This document shows positions 24,681 to 33,304 of a stretch of 64,000 nt of DNA, in pieces. Numbering within the stretch: the stretch's first letter is position 1; each line of letters begins with the position of its first letter. Below the pieces are notes generated by a model. The model worked only from the letters and a program-made list of their open reading frames with translations, did not search any database and had not been told where the DNA came from. The stretch lies in NCBI RefSeq assembly GCF_000472865.1, contig NZ_AXAP01000027.1, forward strand, positions 40,780 to 104,779, in the 5' to 3' direction. The stretch comes from Bradyrhizobium elkanii WSM2783 (GTDB lineage: Bacteria > Pseudomonadota > Alphaproteobacteria > Rhizobiales > Xanthobacteraceae). Both the position numbers and the translations under genes were made by a program.

Positions 24681-25439
24681 ATGATTACGACCATCAAGGT
24701 TCAAGACGGCGGTTACCGCTTCATGCCGGGCGTCAGCCAGTATTCCTGCGGGATCGGCGCGCTGCCCGGTTTCACCATCGAGCGCGTCCGTTTTGCCGAT
24801 CCGGTGCCGCTGAAGGCGGGCTTTGTGCGGATCGCCGAAATCCTCAAGAATGCCGGCCGTCCTCTCACGGCGTTCGGCGCCTGCGAATTGCGCTCGCCCG
24901 CACCGTTCACCGAAGAGGGCTTTCGCGCCTTCAACGAGATCTATATCAAGACTTTGATCGAATGGGGCGTCATGAAGGACGGCGTCAATCCGGTGGCGCG
25001 CAGCAATGTGTGCCCGAAGATCGATCCGCCGTCCGAGCCTTGCTTCCACGCCTTTTCCTATGCGGTACCGGCGCCGCAGGCTGCGCCGTCCTTCGTCGTC
25101 GCCGGCAGCGGCGAATCGGCCGAAGGCAAGGCGAACTATCGCGATCACATCATCAGCCCGGGCGACGTCAGTCCGTCGGGCATGCTTGCCAAGGCAAAAT
25201 GGGTGCTGGACGAGATGGAACGCCGCATGAGCGCGTTCGGCGGCACCTGGAAACAGACCACCGGCGTGCAGCTTTACACCGTGCAGGACGTCTATTCGAT
25301 CCTGGAAAGCGAGCTCGGCCGCCGTGGCGTGTTCAGGAACGGCCTGACCTGGCATTTCAACCGCCCGCCGGTGGTCGGTCTCGACTACGAGATGGATTGC
25401 CGCTGCGTTCAGATCGAAAAGGTGATCGCGGTGGGATGA
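24681..25439 (+). CDS. Uncharacterised catabolic protein, possible CnbZ-type 2-aminomuconate deaminase
   Basis: The start at 24681 has AGAGGTG upstream and gives 252 residues without signal peptide. The sequence resembles, from memory, the family of 2-amino-5-chloromuconate deaminase CnbZ, a ~30-kDa monomer reported to have no similarity to other characterised enzymes. Visible features are a conserved-looking N-terminal half (GFTIERVRFADPVPLKAGF, AFGACELRSPAPFTEEGF), cysteines in SNVCPKIDPPSEPC, and a C-terminal GLDYEMDCRCVQIEKVIAV. It follows the ABC importer by 45 bp. If correct, it would release ammonia from an amino-substituted unsaturated acid, which fits the amino-aromatic theme. The assignment needs a profile search. 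Confidence 0.5.
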   Translation: MITTIKVQDGGYRFMPGVSQYSCGIGALPGFTIERVRFADPVPLKAGFVRIAEILKNAGRPLTAFGACELRSPAPFTEEGFRAFNEIYIKTLIEWGVMKDGVNPVARSNVCPKIDPPSEPCFHAFSYAVPAPQAAPSFVVAGSGESAEGKANYRDHIISPGDVSPSGMLAKAKWVLDEMERRMSAFGGTWKQTTGVQLYTVQDVYSILESELGRRGVFRNGLTWHFNRPPVVGLDYEMDCRCVQIEKVIAVG

Positions 25440-25474
25440 CGCCTTCTCGCCGCCTTTTGCGAGGAGCCACGGGA

Positions 25475-25500
25475 GAGAGGTGAGGCGCAGCTCACCTCTC
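25475..25500 (+). terminator. Hairpin after the importer operon
   Basis: GAGAGGTGAG (25475-25484) and CTCACCTCTC (25491-25500) form a perfect 10-bp stem with loop GCGCAG. No T-run follows, so it may be a weak terminator or a member of the extragenic palindrome family, whose CACCTCTC core it shares. Confidence 0.5.
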
Positions 25501-25630
25501 GATCTCGCATCACCGCGCCAACTCGCATCAAAAGCGCGTGTTGGCGCGCGTTCAACCGAGCCGCTTCCTTGACAGGTCAGGAGCCAAACCGTTTCTTTGC
25601 TACTCTCGATCTGGCCCGGCTGGGACGTCA

Positions 25631-27226
25631 ATGCAAAGCGAAGCGGCAGTCATCAGGCGGCGTGATCTTTTCTCGTTGATCGGCGCGATGGCCGGCAGCG
25701 CGGCGATGTATCACGCGATGACCAGCCTCGGCTTCGCCTCCGAGTCGAACTACAAGGGGCCGGTGAGGCTCGAAGGCGACCCGAAGGGCGCATCCGTCCT
25801 GATCCTCGGCGCGGGACTTGCCGGCATGAGCGCGGCGCTGGAGTTGCGCAAGGCGGGCTACAAGGTCCAGATCCTCGAATTCAACAACAGGGCAGGCGGC
25901 CGCAACTGGACGCTGCGCGGCGGCGACACGTTCGTCGAACTCGGCGGCTACAAGCAGACCTGCGAATTCGATCACGGTCTCTACGTCAACCCGGGCCCGT
26001 GGCGGATTCCCTACCACCATCGTGCATTGCTCGATTATTGCAGGCGGCTCGGGGTTGCGCTCGAACCCTTCATTCAGTTGAACCACAATGCTTATCTCCA
26101 CGCCTCGCGAGCGTTCGGCGGCGAGCCGCAAAAAATCCGCGCGATCAAGGCGGATTTCCAGGGCCAGGTTTCCGAACTGCTCGCGAAAGTGACCCAGCAG
26201 GGCAAGCTCGACGAAGCGGTGTCCAAGGAAGATCAGGAGATCCTGCTGCAGGCGCTGCGCTCCTGGGGCGCACTCGATTCCGATTACAGGTACAATGCCA
26301 ATCTCCTCTCGGCCGAGTTTCGCGGCTATGCGCGCGAGCCCGGCGGGGGCTTGAGTTCCGCACCGCTGCCGAGCGATCCCGTCACCTTGTCGGATCTCTT
26401 GCGATCACGCGTCTGGCGCTACTTGCAGAGTTTTGCGCGCTACAATTTCCAGACGACGATGTTCCAGCCGGTCGGCGGCATGGACATGATCGGCAAGGCC
26501 TTTGCAAAAGAGGTCGGCGACCTCATCCGCTATAACGCCAAGGTGACGCAGATCCAGCAGAACGACCGCGGCGTCACGGTGAGCTATGTCGACACGACAA
26601 ATCCGTCGACGGTGCTGCACGCAAAAGCGGATTGGTGCATCTGCACGATCCCGTTGTCGATCCTGAGCCAGATCCCGATCGACGTCGGCAGCCGCATGGA
26701 GGCCGCGATCGACGCCGTTTCCTATGCCGGCGCGGTCAAGATCGGCCTGCAGTTCAAGCGCCGCTTCTGGGAGGAAGACGAGGCGATCTATGGCGGCATC
26801 ACCTATACCGACCTGCCGATCCGGCAGATCGCCTATCCCAATGAAGGCTTCAATCGCGCCGGACGCGGCGTGCTGCTCGGCGCCTATCTGTTCGAGGGTG
26901 CGAATGCCTATGAGTTCACCGCGATGACGCCGGCGGAGCGGATCGCAAGCGCCCTGGAATTCGGTTCCATGATCCATCCGCAATACAAACAGGAGTTTGA
27001 GAACGGCGTTGCGGTCGCCTGGCACCGCGTGCCCTTCACTCTCGGCTGCAGCGGCGAATGGACCGACGAGGGCAGGGTGAAGCACTACAAGAACCTGTGC
27101 CAGATCGACGGTCGGATCGTGCTGGCCGGCGAGCATGCATCCGATCTGCCGGCCTGGCAGGAGGGGGCGATCCTGTCTTCGCTCGACGCCATCGCGCGAT
27201 TGCACGAGCGGGTGGTGAAAACATGA
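25631..27226 (+). CDS. Tat-exported flavin amine oxidase (monoamine/L-amino-acid oxidase family)
   Basis: The start at 25631 is chosen because it places a twin-arginine signal (RRRDLFSLIGAMAGSAAMYHA) at residues 8-28, so the folded flavoprotein would be exported to the periplasm. The 531-residue protein has the FAD dinucleotide motif VLILGAGLAGMSAALELRKAGYKVQILEFNNRAGGR (~56-91) and the C-terminal FAD contact IVLAGEHASDLPAWQEGAI (~496-514), framing a substrate domain. These enzymes oxidise amines to imines. The next gene encodes a c-type cytochrome with a 4-bp overlap, which suggests electrons go to cytochrome and not to oxygen, as known for the nicotine oxidase NicA2. Substrate unknown. Confidence 0.9.
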   Translation: MQSEAAVIRRRDLFSLIGAMAGSAAMYHAMTSLGFASESNYKGPVRLEGDPKGASVLILGAGLAGMSAALELRKAGYKVQILEFNNRAGGRNWTLRGGDTFVELGGYKQTCEFDHGLYVNPGPWRIPYHHRALLDYCRRLGVALEPFIQLNHNAYLHASRAFGGEPQKIRAIKADFQGQVSELLAKVTQQGKLDEAVSKEDQEILLQALRSWGALDSDYRYNANLLSAEFRGYAREPGGGLSSAPLPSDPVTLSDLLRSRVWRYLQSFARYNFQTTMFQPVGGMDMIGKAFAKEVGDLIRYNAKVTQIQQNDRGVTVSYVDTTNPSTVLHAKADWCICTIPLSILSQIPIDVGSRMEAAIDAVSYAGAVKIGLQFKRRFWEEDEAIYGGITYTDLPIRQIAYPNEGFNRAGRGVLLGAYLFEGANAYEFTAMTPAERIASALEFGSMIHPQYKQEFENGVAVAWHRVPFTLGCSGEWTDEGRVKHYKNLCQIDGRIVLAGEHASDLPAWQEGAILSSLDAIARLHERVVKT

Positions 27227-27648
27227 GGCCGACGAAAGCCCATTTCGTTGCGTCAGGCGCTGGCGCCGTACTGCTCGCGTTCCTCCCTGCGGCCGCGGAC
27301 TTCGCGCAGGACAACCCCGCCACGCGCCCGACCTTCAGCTCGGGTTACCGCTTCGTCGAAATGGCCGGAGAGGAACTGTTTGCCAATGTCTGCCAGGGCT
27401 GCCACATGCCCGATGCCTCGGGCGCCGCGGGCGCCGGCGCCTATCCCTCGCTGATTGCCAACCGGAATCTTGCGACCTCCAGCTATGCCGTCCATCTCGT
27501 CGTCAACGGCCGGCGCGGCATGCCGGCCTTCGGCGACATGATGACCGATGGTCAAGTCGCCGCGGTTGTGAATTATCTCAGGACGCATTTCGGCAACAGC
27601 TACACGGACGCGGTGACGGCCAGGGAAGTCGCGGAAGCGCGCCGGTGA
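27223..27648 (+). CDS. Exported small c-type cytochrome
   Basis: The 141-residue protein starts at 27223 inside the stop of the amine oxidase gene (ATGA overlap). A signal peptide covers residues 1-28. One heme-binding site CQGCH lies at 57-61, and Met100 in GMPAFGDMM is the likely axial ligand, as in class I cytochromes c. The tight coupling with the flavoenzyme suggests a dedicated electron acceptor in the periplasm. Confidence 0.92.
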   Translation: MRPTKAHFVASGAGAVLLAFLPAAADFAQDNPATRPTFSSGYRFVEMAGEELFANVCQGCHMPDASGAAGAGAYPSLIANRNLATSSYAVHLVVNGRRGMPAFGDMMTDGQVAAVVNYLRTHFGNSYTDAVTAREVAEARR

Positions 27649-27671
27649 AGCACTGTTAAACGGGGGATCAG

Positions 27672-28163
27672 ATGAAATTTCGCACGATGCTGCCGATTGT
27701 CCTGCTCGCGGCGATGGCTTCCGCGCCCGCGCAGGCCGAGATCGTCCGGCATCCAATTCCGAATTCGACATTTCCGATCGCGCAATCTGTGCAGGTCACC
27801 GGCAACGCCACGATCTATTATGTCAGCGGCCAGGTGCCGCCGGTGATCAACAAGGACGCCGATCCTTCGAGCCGGGACGCCTATGGCGACACCAAGACCC
27901 AGACCGTCGGCGTGCTCAACCGGATCAAGGGCATCCTTGACGGGCTCGGCCTCGGCATGGGCGATGTCATCAAGATGCAGGTGTTCCTGGTGCACAGCCC
28001 GAACGCGCCGATGGACTTCAAGGCCTTCATGGAAGGCTATACCCAGTTCTTCGGCGGCAGCCAGCCGAACCTGCCGGCGCGCTCAGTGGTTGGCGTCGCC
28101 TCGCTTGCCAATCCTGGCTTCCTGGTCGAGATCGAGGTGGTTGCGGCGAAGGACACTAAGTAA
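27672..28163 (+). CDS. Exported RidA-family imine/enamine deaminase
   Basis: The 163-residue protein has a signal peptide (MKFRTMLPIVLLAAMASAPAQA) and then a Rid domain. The catalytic arginine is present in PARSVV (Arg137), followed by LANPGFLVEIEVVAAKD. RidA proteins hydrolyse reactive imines and enamines and are normally cytoplasmic, so a secreted version next to a secreted amine oxidase suggests it deaminates the imine product in the periplasm. It lies 23 bp after the cytochrome gene, completing a three-gene unit. Confidence 0.9.
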   Translation: MKFRTMLPIVLLAAMASAPAQAEIVRHPIPNSTFPIAQSVQVTGNATIYYVSGQVPPVINKDADPSSRDAYGDTKTQTVGVLNRIKGILDGLGLGMGDVIKMQVFLVHSPNAPMDFKAFMEGYTQFFGGSQPNLPARSVVGVASLANPGFLVEIEVVAAKDTK

Positions 28164-28179
28164 TTCACGGCTGGGCGAT

Positions 28180-29349
28180 TCACTCGCCCGGAACAAGGCT
28201 CCCGAGCGGCGGCCGCGAGAGACGCCGGTGCCTTCGCCGCGAAAGATACAGCAAAAAGCCGGTGACCACGAACAGCGGCATCAGCGCGGCGGCGAGCATG
28301 AATAGCAGCTTGCCCGGCCAGCCAAAGATGCTGCCGCGATGAATATCCAAGACGCTCGAAAGCATCCGCTCGCCGACGGGCTTGTCCGCGTAGATCTCCG
28401 ATGACACTAGCCGGCCAGTGATGGCGTCGATGCGGAATTCGTCGCGCGCGCCCGGATGCGACGCATCGCGCGCCCAGGACCGCACCCGCACGACAGTGCC
28501 TGCATCAGGCGGCGCGAGTAGCGCCGTCGCGAAGCGGCTGCCTTGTTCGTGCAGGAATGTCGACCATACGCGATCGAGCGCAAGCGGCTTGGTCTCGGCT
28601 GCGCTGACGTCTCGCGCCGGCTTGGGCTTCATCGGTGCGGCGGCAGTCGAAGGACGCGACAGCAGCCAGGTGGCGCCGCTCTTGTACCAGTCGAACGAAT
28701 ACCACAGGCCGGTGAGCACCATCACGAGGTAGATCGGCAGCACCCAGGTTCCAACGACGGCATGGAGCGACCTGTGGAAGCCGCGGCCGCGCAATGCCAG
28801 GTTCGGCTTCAGCCACATCTTCACGCTGCGAGCGCGATGGGGCCATCGCAGCACGATCCCGGAGATCAGCATTGCGATCACGCCGATGGCAGCCACGCCT
28901 GTGATCGGCCGGCCATAGCCCTTGGCATCGCCCGGCAACAGCAGCCAGCGATGCAGCCTGCGGACGGTGGCGAAAAACTCCTCGCCCCGCGGCGAGCCGA
29001 GCACACGCCCATCATAGGGATCGACATAGATCGAGGAAGGCCGCGAGCCATCCGCGCTGCGGGCAAACCGGATCCGCACCGCCGCGGACGGGTCACTGGC
29101 CATCGTCACGGACGCAACTTTGCCAGAGTCGGGATTGGCCTGCAGTCGCGCGATCAACTGGTCCGGCGTCAGCGTCGGAACCGCGCGAGCCTCGACCCGC
29201 GTGATCGCCGTATTCAGGCTGGCCTGGATTTCATCCTCGAAGCTCATGATCGCGCCGGTTACTCCGACCACGGCCAGCACCAGCGACAGCGCAAGGCCAA
29301 TGACGGAGTGGACCTGCAACAGGGCGGCCTTGATCGAATGCTTGCTCAT
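28180..29349 (-). CDS. PepSY-associated transmembrane protein (iron-uptake type)
   Basis: The 389-residue membrane protein has an N-terminal helix (SVIGLALSLVLAVVGVTGAIM, ~15-35), a periplasmic PepSY-type region with YVDPYDGRVLG (~106) and FFATVRRLHRWLLLPGDA, and three more helices (~150, ~200 and ~355) before a basic tail. Such PiuB-like proteins are regularly encoded with siderophore receptors and are thought to act in reducing or releasing iron at the inner membrane. It lies downstream of the receptor and binding-protein genes on the same strand, across a 279-bp gap, so it may have its own promoter. Confidence 0.88.
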   Translation of the reverse strand: MSKHSIKAALLQVHSVIGLALSLVLAVVGVTGAIMSFEDEIQASLNTAITRVEARAVPTLTPDQLIARLQANPDSGKVASVTMASDPSAAVRIRFARSADGSRPSSIYVDPYDGRVLGSPRGEEFFATVRRLHRWLLLPGDAKGYGRPITGVAAIGVIAMLISGIVLRWPHRARSVKMWLKPNLALRGRGFHRSLHAVVGTWVLPIYLVMVLTGLWYSFDWYKSGATWLLSRPSTAAAPMKPKPARDVSAAETKPLALDRVWSTFLHEQGSRFATALLAPPDAGTVVRVRSWARDASHPGARDEFRIDAITGRLVSSEIYADKPVGERMLSSVLDIHRGSIFGWPGKLLFMLAAALMPLFVVTGFLLYLSRRRHRRLSRPPLGSLVPGE

Positions 29350-29628
29350 AAATTGGAAGGAACAGGTGGCGGGATCAGCGTCGAAATCGGCGAGGCCTGG
29401 TGATCACCGCCCACTCAACAGCGTTACCGGAACGATACCGAAAAGATATTCGCCCCGCCACCCAAGCAAGGCATACACAGTTTGTAATAGTTCTATGTTG
29501 TGTGCCGACGCGCGATTGAGCACGCACGCCAATGTTTGCCGCGAAGAATAATGTCGTGTTCGTGCGCTATATGACAATTTTGTTTTCACCTTCCGATCCG
29601 GCGGTCGCGGCGTTTTCGGCCAGGGCGC

Positions 29629-30657
29629 TCACTCGTCGAAGTCGACTTTCTTGACCAGAGCAACCGCAGCCTGCTGATGCGCGGCAATGCGATCGATCGG
29701 CACCGCATCGGGGCTGAACGATCCGATTTCCTCGAGGATCGGATCGCGGTCCGCCGAGGCGAGCACGGGATATTCCAGTTCGGCCGCCGCATAGATTCCT
29801 TGTGCCGTCGGCGTCACAAGGAACTCGATGAATTTCAGCGCGGCGGCCATGTGGGGCGCATGCTTCGCAATGGCTGCGCCCGTCAGATTGACATGGCTGT
29901 CGCCGCCATTGAACATCGTCGGGACGGCCTTGACGGTTCGGGCCCATCCGCGCCAGTCGTCGCCTTCCCGCCCGTCCCGCAATTGCGCCAGTGCCACGGT
30001 ATTGGCGATGCCGATCTCGCACGTTCCTTGTGCGATCTCTCGGATCACGTCACTGTCCTTGCCAGCCGGCTTGTGGACCAAATTATTCTTCAGGCCCTTG
30101 AGCCAGGCCTCTGTCGGTCCTTCTCCGTGATGAACGAGGTAGGCAGCGATCAGCGCGATGTTGTTCTGGTGCAGTGGCGAGCGCATGCATAGTTTGCCGC
30201 GCCATTTCGGATCGGCGAGGTCTTCATAGTCGATTGCGGCGAGCGGGCTGTCCCCGCGGGCGATCACGACGCGTGGCCGGATGGAGAGGGTGATCCATTG
30301 CGAAGACGCGCCACGCAGGTTCGGCGGCGCGGCTCGCTCGAGCAGCGGCGACGCCAAAGCCTGCGTCAAACCCTGGTTTGAGAGCTGGGTGGTCTTGTCC
30401 AGTCCGATCGTGATCAGCACGTCCGCCGGCGACGCGTCACCTTCCGACGTCAGGCGCTTGACCAGGCTGTCTTCAACAAAGACAGGATTGACCTTGATGC
30501 CGCTGGTTTCCGTGAAAGCTGATATCACCGGCTCGATCAGATTTATCTCTCTGGTCGAGTAAAGCGTGATCTCATCGGCGCGGCCTGCCGCCATGCCAGC
30601 AACGAAGGCGGAGGCCAGCGCAACCAGTAGCCCGGTGACTTTCCGCGCGATGCTCAT
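29629..30657 (-). CDS. FbpA-like periplasmic iron-type binding protein lacking the tyrosine ligands
   Basis: The 342-residue protein has a signal peptide (1-27) and the Fe(III)-binding protein fold: ITLYSTREINLIEPVISAF (30-48), DVLITIGLDKT (79-89), and EIGIANT (214-220). In FbpA/FutA proteins the last motif continues with two or three tyrosines that hold iron; here it reads VAL (221-223). The opening YSxRH motif is also altered (YSTRE). No permease or ATPase genes are adjacent. It follows the TonB receptor gene by 2 bp, so both are surely co-transcribed. It probably belongs to iron uptake but may bind a chelate or another ligand. Confidence 0.88.
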   Translation of the reverse strand: MSIARKVTGLLVALASAFVAGMAAGRADEITLYSTREINLIEPVISAFTETSGIKVNPVFVEDSLVKRLTSEGDASPADVLITIGLDKTTQLSNQGLTQALASPLLERAAPPNLRGASSQWITLSIRPRVVIARGDSPLAAIDYEDLADPKWRGKLCMRSPLHQNNIALIAAYLVHHGEGPTEAWLKGLKNNLVHKPAGKDSDVIREIAQGTCEIGIANTVALAQLRDGREGDDWRGWARTVKAVPTMFNGGDSHVNLTGAAIAKHAPHMAAALKFIEFLVTPTAQGIYAAAELEYPVLASADRDPILEEIGSFSPDAVPIDRIAAHQQAAVALVKKVDFDE

Positions 30658-30659
30658 GC

Positions 30660-32996
30660 CTAAAACTTGACCGTTGCCGACAGCGAGACACGGCGTGCGT
30701 CGCCGAGAGCAACCGCCAGGTTGCTCACGGCCGACGGATAGTAGACAGTGTCGAACAGGTTCTTGACGTTCAGTTGGTAGATGACCGGCAGATTGTCGTA
30801 TTTGGTCTCATAGCTCGCGAATACGTCCGCGACGACATAGGACGGCAGCACGAACGTGTTCGCCGCGTCGCCAGGCCGGTCGCCGACATAATGCGCTCCG
30901 CCGCCCAGCCGGAGCCGGCCCGGAAGGGCGGTGCTGAAGTCGTAGACCAGGTAAAGCGAAGCCGTGTTCAGGGCGACATTCTGCAGCGCCATGCCGGCCA
31001 GCGTCGGATCTTCGATCACCCGCGCGTCGGTGTAGCCATAGCTCCCGATCATGCTCCAGTTGTCAGTCAGCCTTCCGGTGACGTCGATTTCGATGCCGCG
31101 TGAGCGGACCTTGCCGGCGGTGCGGAATTCAACGATGCCGGTGGCGCTGTTGAGCTGCGATACCAGCACGTTCGTCTTGTCGATATCGTAGAACGCGACT
31201 GTTCCCGAGAGCCGCTTGTTGATGTCGAACTTGGCGCCGGTTTCCCACGAGACGCCCTCTTCGGGCGCGATATTGGAGCCGATCACCACGCCGCCGGTGA
31301 GCGGCGCGATGGTCGAGGTCGGCTTCAGCGATTGCGTATAGCTCGCGTAAAGGGACAGCTCGTCGGTGAGCTTGAGGATGGCGCCCCCGAGCGGGAGCAC
31401 CTTGTCACCGGACAGATCGGTGTTGGCTTTGAATGGGCGTCCGCGCCCGGCCAACTGGTCGAAATCCATGTAGCGTACGCCGGCGACCACCGCGACCCGA
31501 TCCGTGACATGCAACGTGTCCTGGAAGAACAGGGAGTATTGGCCAAGCTTGTCGGTCTGGTCGCTATCGCTGGCGGAGACCGTCGTGCCCGGGAAGACCA
31601 GCCCATAGGCGGGATCATAGAAATTGAACGAGCGTGTCGACTGCCGGATCAGGTTCTTGCGGTAGATCGTGCGATACTGGCCATCGCCGCCGAACAGCAC
31701 ATCGTTGCGCATGCCGCCGATCCAGAAGCCGCCCTGCAGGTAGGACGTTCCGTAGCTCACATTGCTGAGCGAACCCTGCGTGCCGTCATTGCTGCGCGTC
31801 TCGATGCCGGTTCTGGCATTGACGCCGGTGATGCGGAGCTGGTTGGCGCTGAATGTCTCGGTGTTGTAGCTGTAGGCCGCGTAGAGCTTCCAGTCCTCGT
31901 TCAGCCGTTGCTCGACCGAGGCCTGCATCAGGTCGGATGTTCCCCACATGTTGTTGAAGGGCTCATCGAGCCGGCGCGTCGCGGGAATGGCCAATGGCGC
32001 CTTGGTGATCGGATCGAATGCCGTGCCGCGGTCGAACGGGTAGATGAAATCGCGATGCTCGTAATTGAGCTGGACCGTGGTCGTGTCGCCGTACCATGCC
32101 AGTGACGGCGCAAGCAGCGTTTCGCGGTGTCGCCCGAAATTGCGCCAATAGTCCTCGTTGACGCCATAGCCGATGAAGCGATAGGCGAGACCGCCCTGGC
32201 CGATCGGCCCGGTGATGTCGAAGGTCGCATCGGCGCCGTTCTTGCTGTTGCCGTAGGTCGAGCCGAGCACGGTGATCGATCCGTGCTGATAGAGTTCCGG
32301 GCGCTTGCTGATCGTGTTGACGATGCCGCCGGGATCCATGATGCCGTACAGCAGCGACGCGGGTCCCTTCAGCACCTCGACGCTTTCGATGGCGGGGTTG
32401 AGGCTGCGGCCCTGCACCAGCGGCATTCCGTTGCGCATGATCGAGCCGTCGCGATTATCGCCGAATCCGCGCCTGATGACGGCATCCTGAGTGCCGGCGA
32501 GCGTATTGGTCTGGGTGATGCCGCTGACATTGACCAGGGCGTCGTCGATATTGCGCGGCAGTTGGTCTTTCAGCACCTGCTCAGGCACGACGTTGACGAC
32601 TTGCGAGGTGTCGAGCGGCGAAGCGCCGGTGCGCAGCGTGGTCGAGCTGGGCATGGCGCGATAGCCGAGCTTGGCTTGGTACAGCGCCGCCGCTGCCGTC
32701 GCGGCGCGCTCGGACGGCGTAGGCTCCGCAGGCGTCACATTTCGGTTACGTTGAGGCGCCGCCGCTGCCTGGGTCCGACGCGCGGAGGGGGCCGCCGGGC
32801 GCGCCGGCTTGCGCTTCTGCGTTGGCGACTCCACTGTCACAGCCGGCAAGGTCACGCTCGATTGTGCCCGTGCGATCGTCACGGAAGAGGAGCAACCAGC
32901 CAGCAAGGCGACGGTGCCGATGAAAAAATGCGCGCGGCTGACGCCGGCTCGGTTTGGATGGTCTCCCACGAGACGGCAAACAGCACTGACTTTCAC
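30660..32996 (-). CDS. TonB-dependent siderophore receptor
   Basis: The 778-residue outer-membrane receptor has an N-terminal export signal, a TonB-box-like stretch (SVTLPAVTVES, ~47-57), a proline/arginine-rich spacer, and the plug domain with VSGITQTNTLAG, IRRGFGDNRDGSI and VEVLKGPASLLYGIMDPGGIVN (~210-231). A 22-strand barrel follows and ends in an aromatic residue (TVKF). The order matches ferric siderophore receptors. Gene order receptor, binding protein, PepSY protein indicates an iron-chelate uptake locus. The ligand cannot be told from sequence. Confidence 0.95.
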   Translation of the reverse strand: MKVSAVCRLVGDHPNRAGVSRAHFFIGTVALLAGCSSSVTIARAQSSVTLPAVTVESPTQKRKPARPAAPSARRTQAAAAPQRNRNVTPAEPTPSERAATAAAALYQAKLGYRAMPSSTTLRTGASPLDTSQVVNVVPEQVLKDQLPRNIDDALVNVSGITQTNTLAGTQDAVIRRGFGDNRDGSIMRNGMPLVQGRSLNPAIESVEVLKGPASLLYGIMDPGGIVNTISKRPELYQHGSITVLGSTYGNSKNGADATFDITGPIGQGGLAYRFIGYGVNEDYWRNFGRHRETLLAPSLAWYGDTTTVQLNYEHRDFIYPFDRGTAFDPITKAPLAIPATRRLDEPFNNMWGTSDLMQASVEQRLNEDWKLYAAYSYNTETFSANQLRITGVNARTGIETRSNDGTQGSLSNVSYGTSYLQGGFWIGGMRNDVLFGGDGQYRTIYRKNLIRQSTRSFNFYDPAYGLVFPGTTVSASDSDQTDKLGQYSLFFQDTLHVTDRVAVVAGVRYMDFDQLAGRGRPFKANTDLSGDKVLPLGGAILKLTDELSLYASYTQSLKPTSTIAPLTGGVVIGSNIAPEEGVSWETGAKFDINKRLSGTVAFYDIDKTNVLVSQLNSATGIVEFRTAGKVRSRGIEIDVTGRLTDNWSMIGSYGYTDARVIEDPTLAGMALQNVALNTASLYLVYDFSTALPGRLRLGGGAHYVGDRPGDAANTFVLPSYVVADVFASYETKYDNLPVIYQLNVKNLFDTVYYPSAVSNLAVALGDARRVSLSATVKF

Positions 32997-33304
32997 TTCG
33001 ATTCACTTCCAGGACGAAATTAGCGCAGTGCCTTTAGCAGCCGCTGCGAACAGAAAGAACAGCGCTGGAATTGAATCGCTCTAAGAACGTACTTCGCACG
33101 AATGATTTGCAGATCCGTCAGGCGATACAGCGAATGCCTCTCGCCGCATCGAGCAGCTTCTTCAATTTGTAGCGAAGGAGCAGTGGAATGCTTGACAGTT
33201 GATTCCGAATAGGCCTCGCCGCCATCAGGCCTTGCATCTTGCAAAACCTCAGCGTCCCTGTCTGAATGTCGCACAACTGGGGCGAGTGGAATCGGAGACC
33301 CGAG
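32997..33304. other. Divergent intergenic region between siderophore receptor and peptidase genes
   Basis: This 308-bp region should hold the promoter of the receptor operon. I looked for Irr (TTTAGAA-N3-TTCTAAA) and Fur-like boxes and found no confident match; GTTCTTAGAGCGATTC around 33076-33091 (minus strand) is only a partial resemblance. No gene is supported here. Confidence 0.35.

Noticed and set aside
23769..25631. Minus-strand open frame of 620 codons
   Set aside because: Antisense shadow of LivF and the following gene; strong G/C third-position bias belongs to the plus-strand genes.
33076..33091. Possible Irr/ICE box before the siderophore receptor
   Set aside because: Only part of the motif is present and the symmetry is poor; iron control is plausible from function but not shown by this site.
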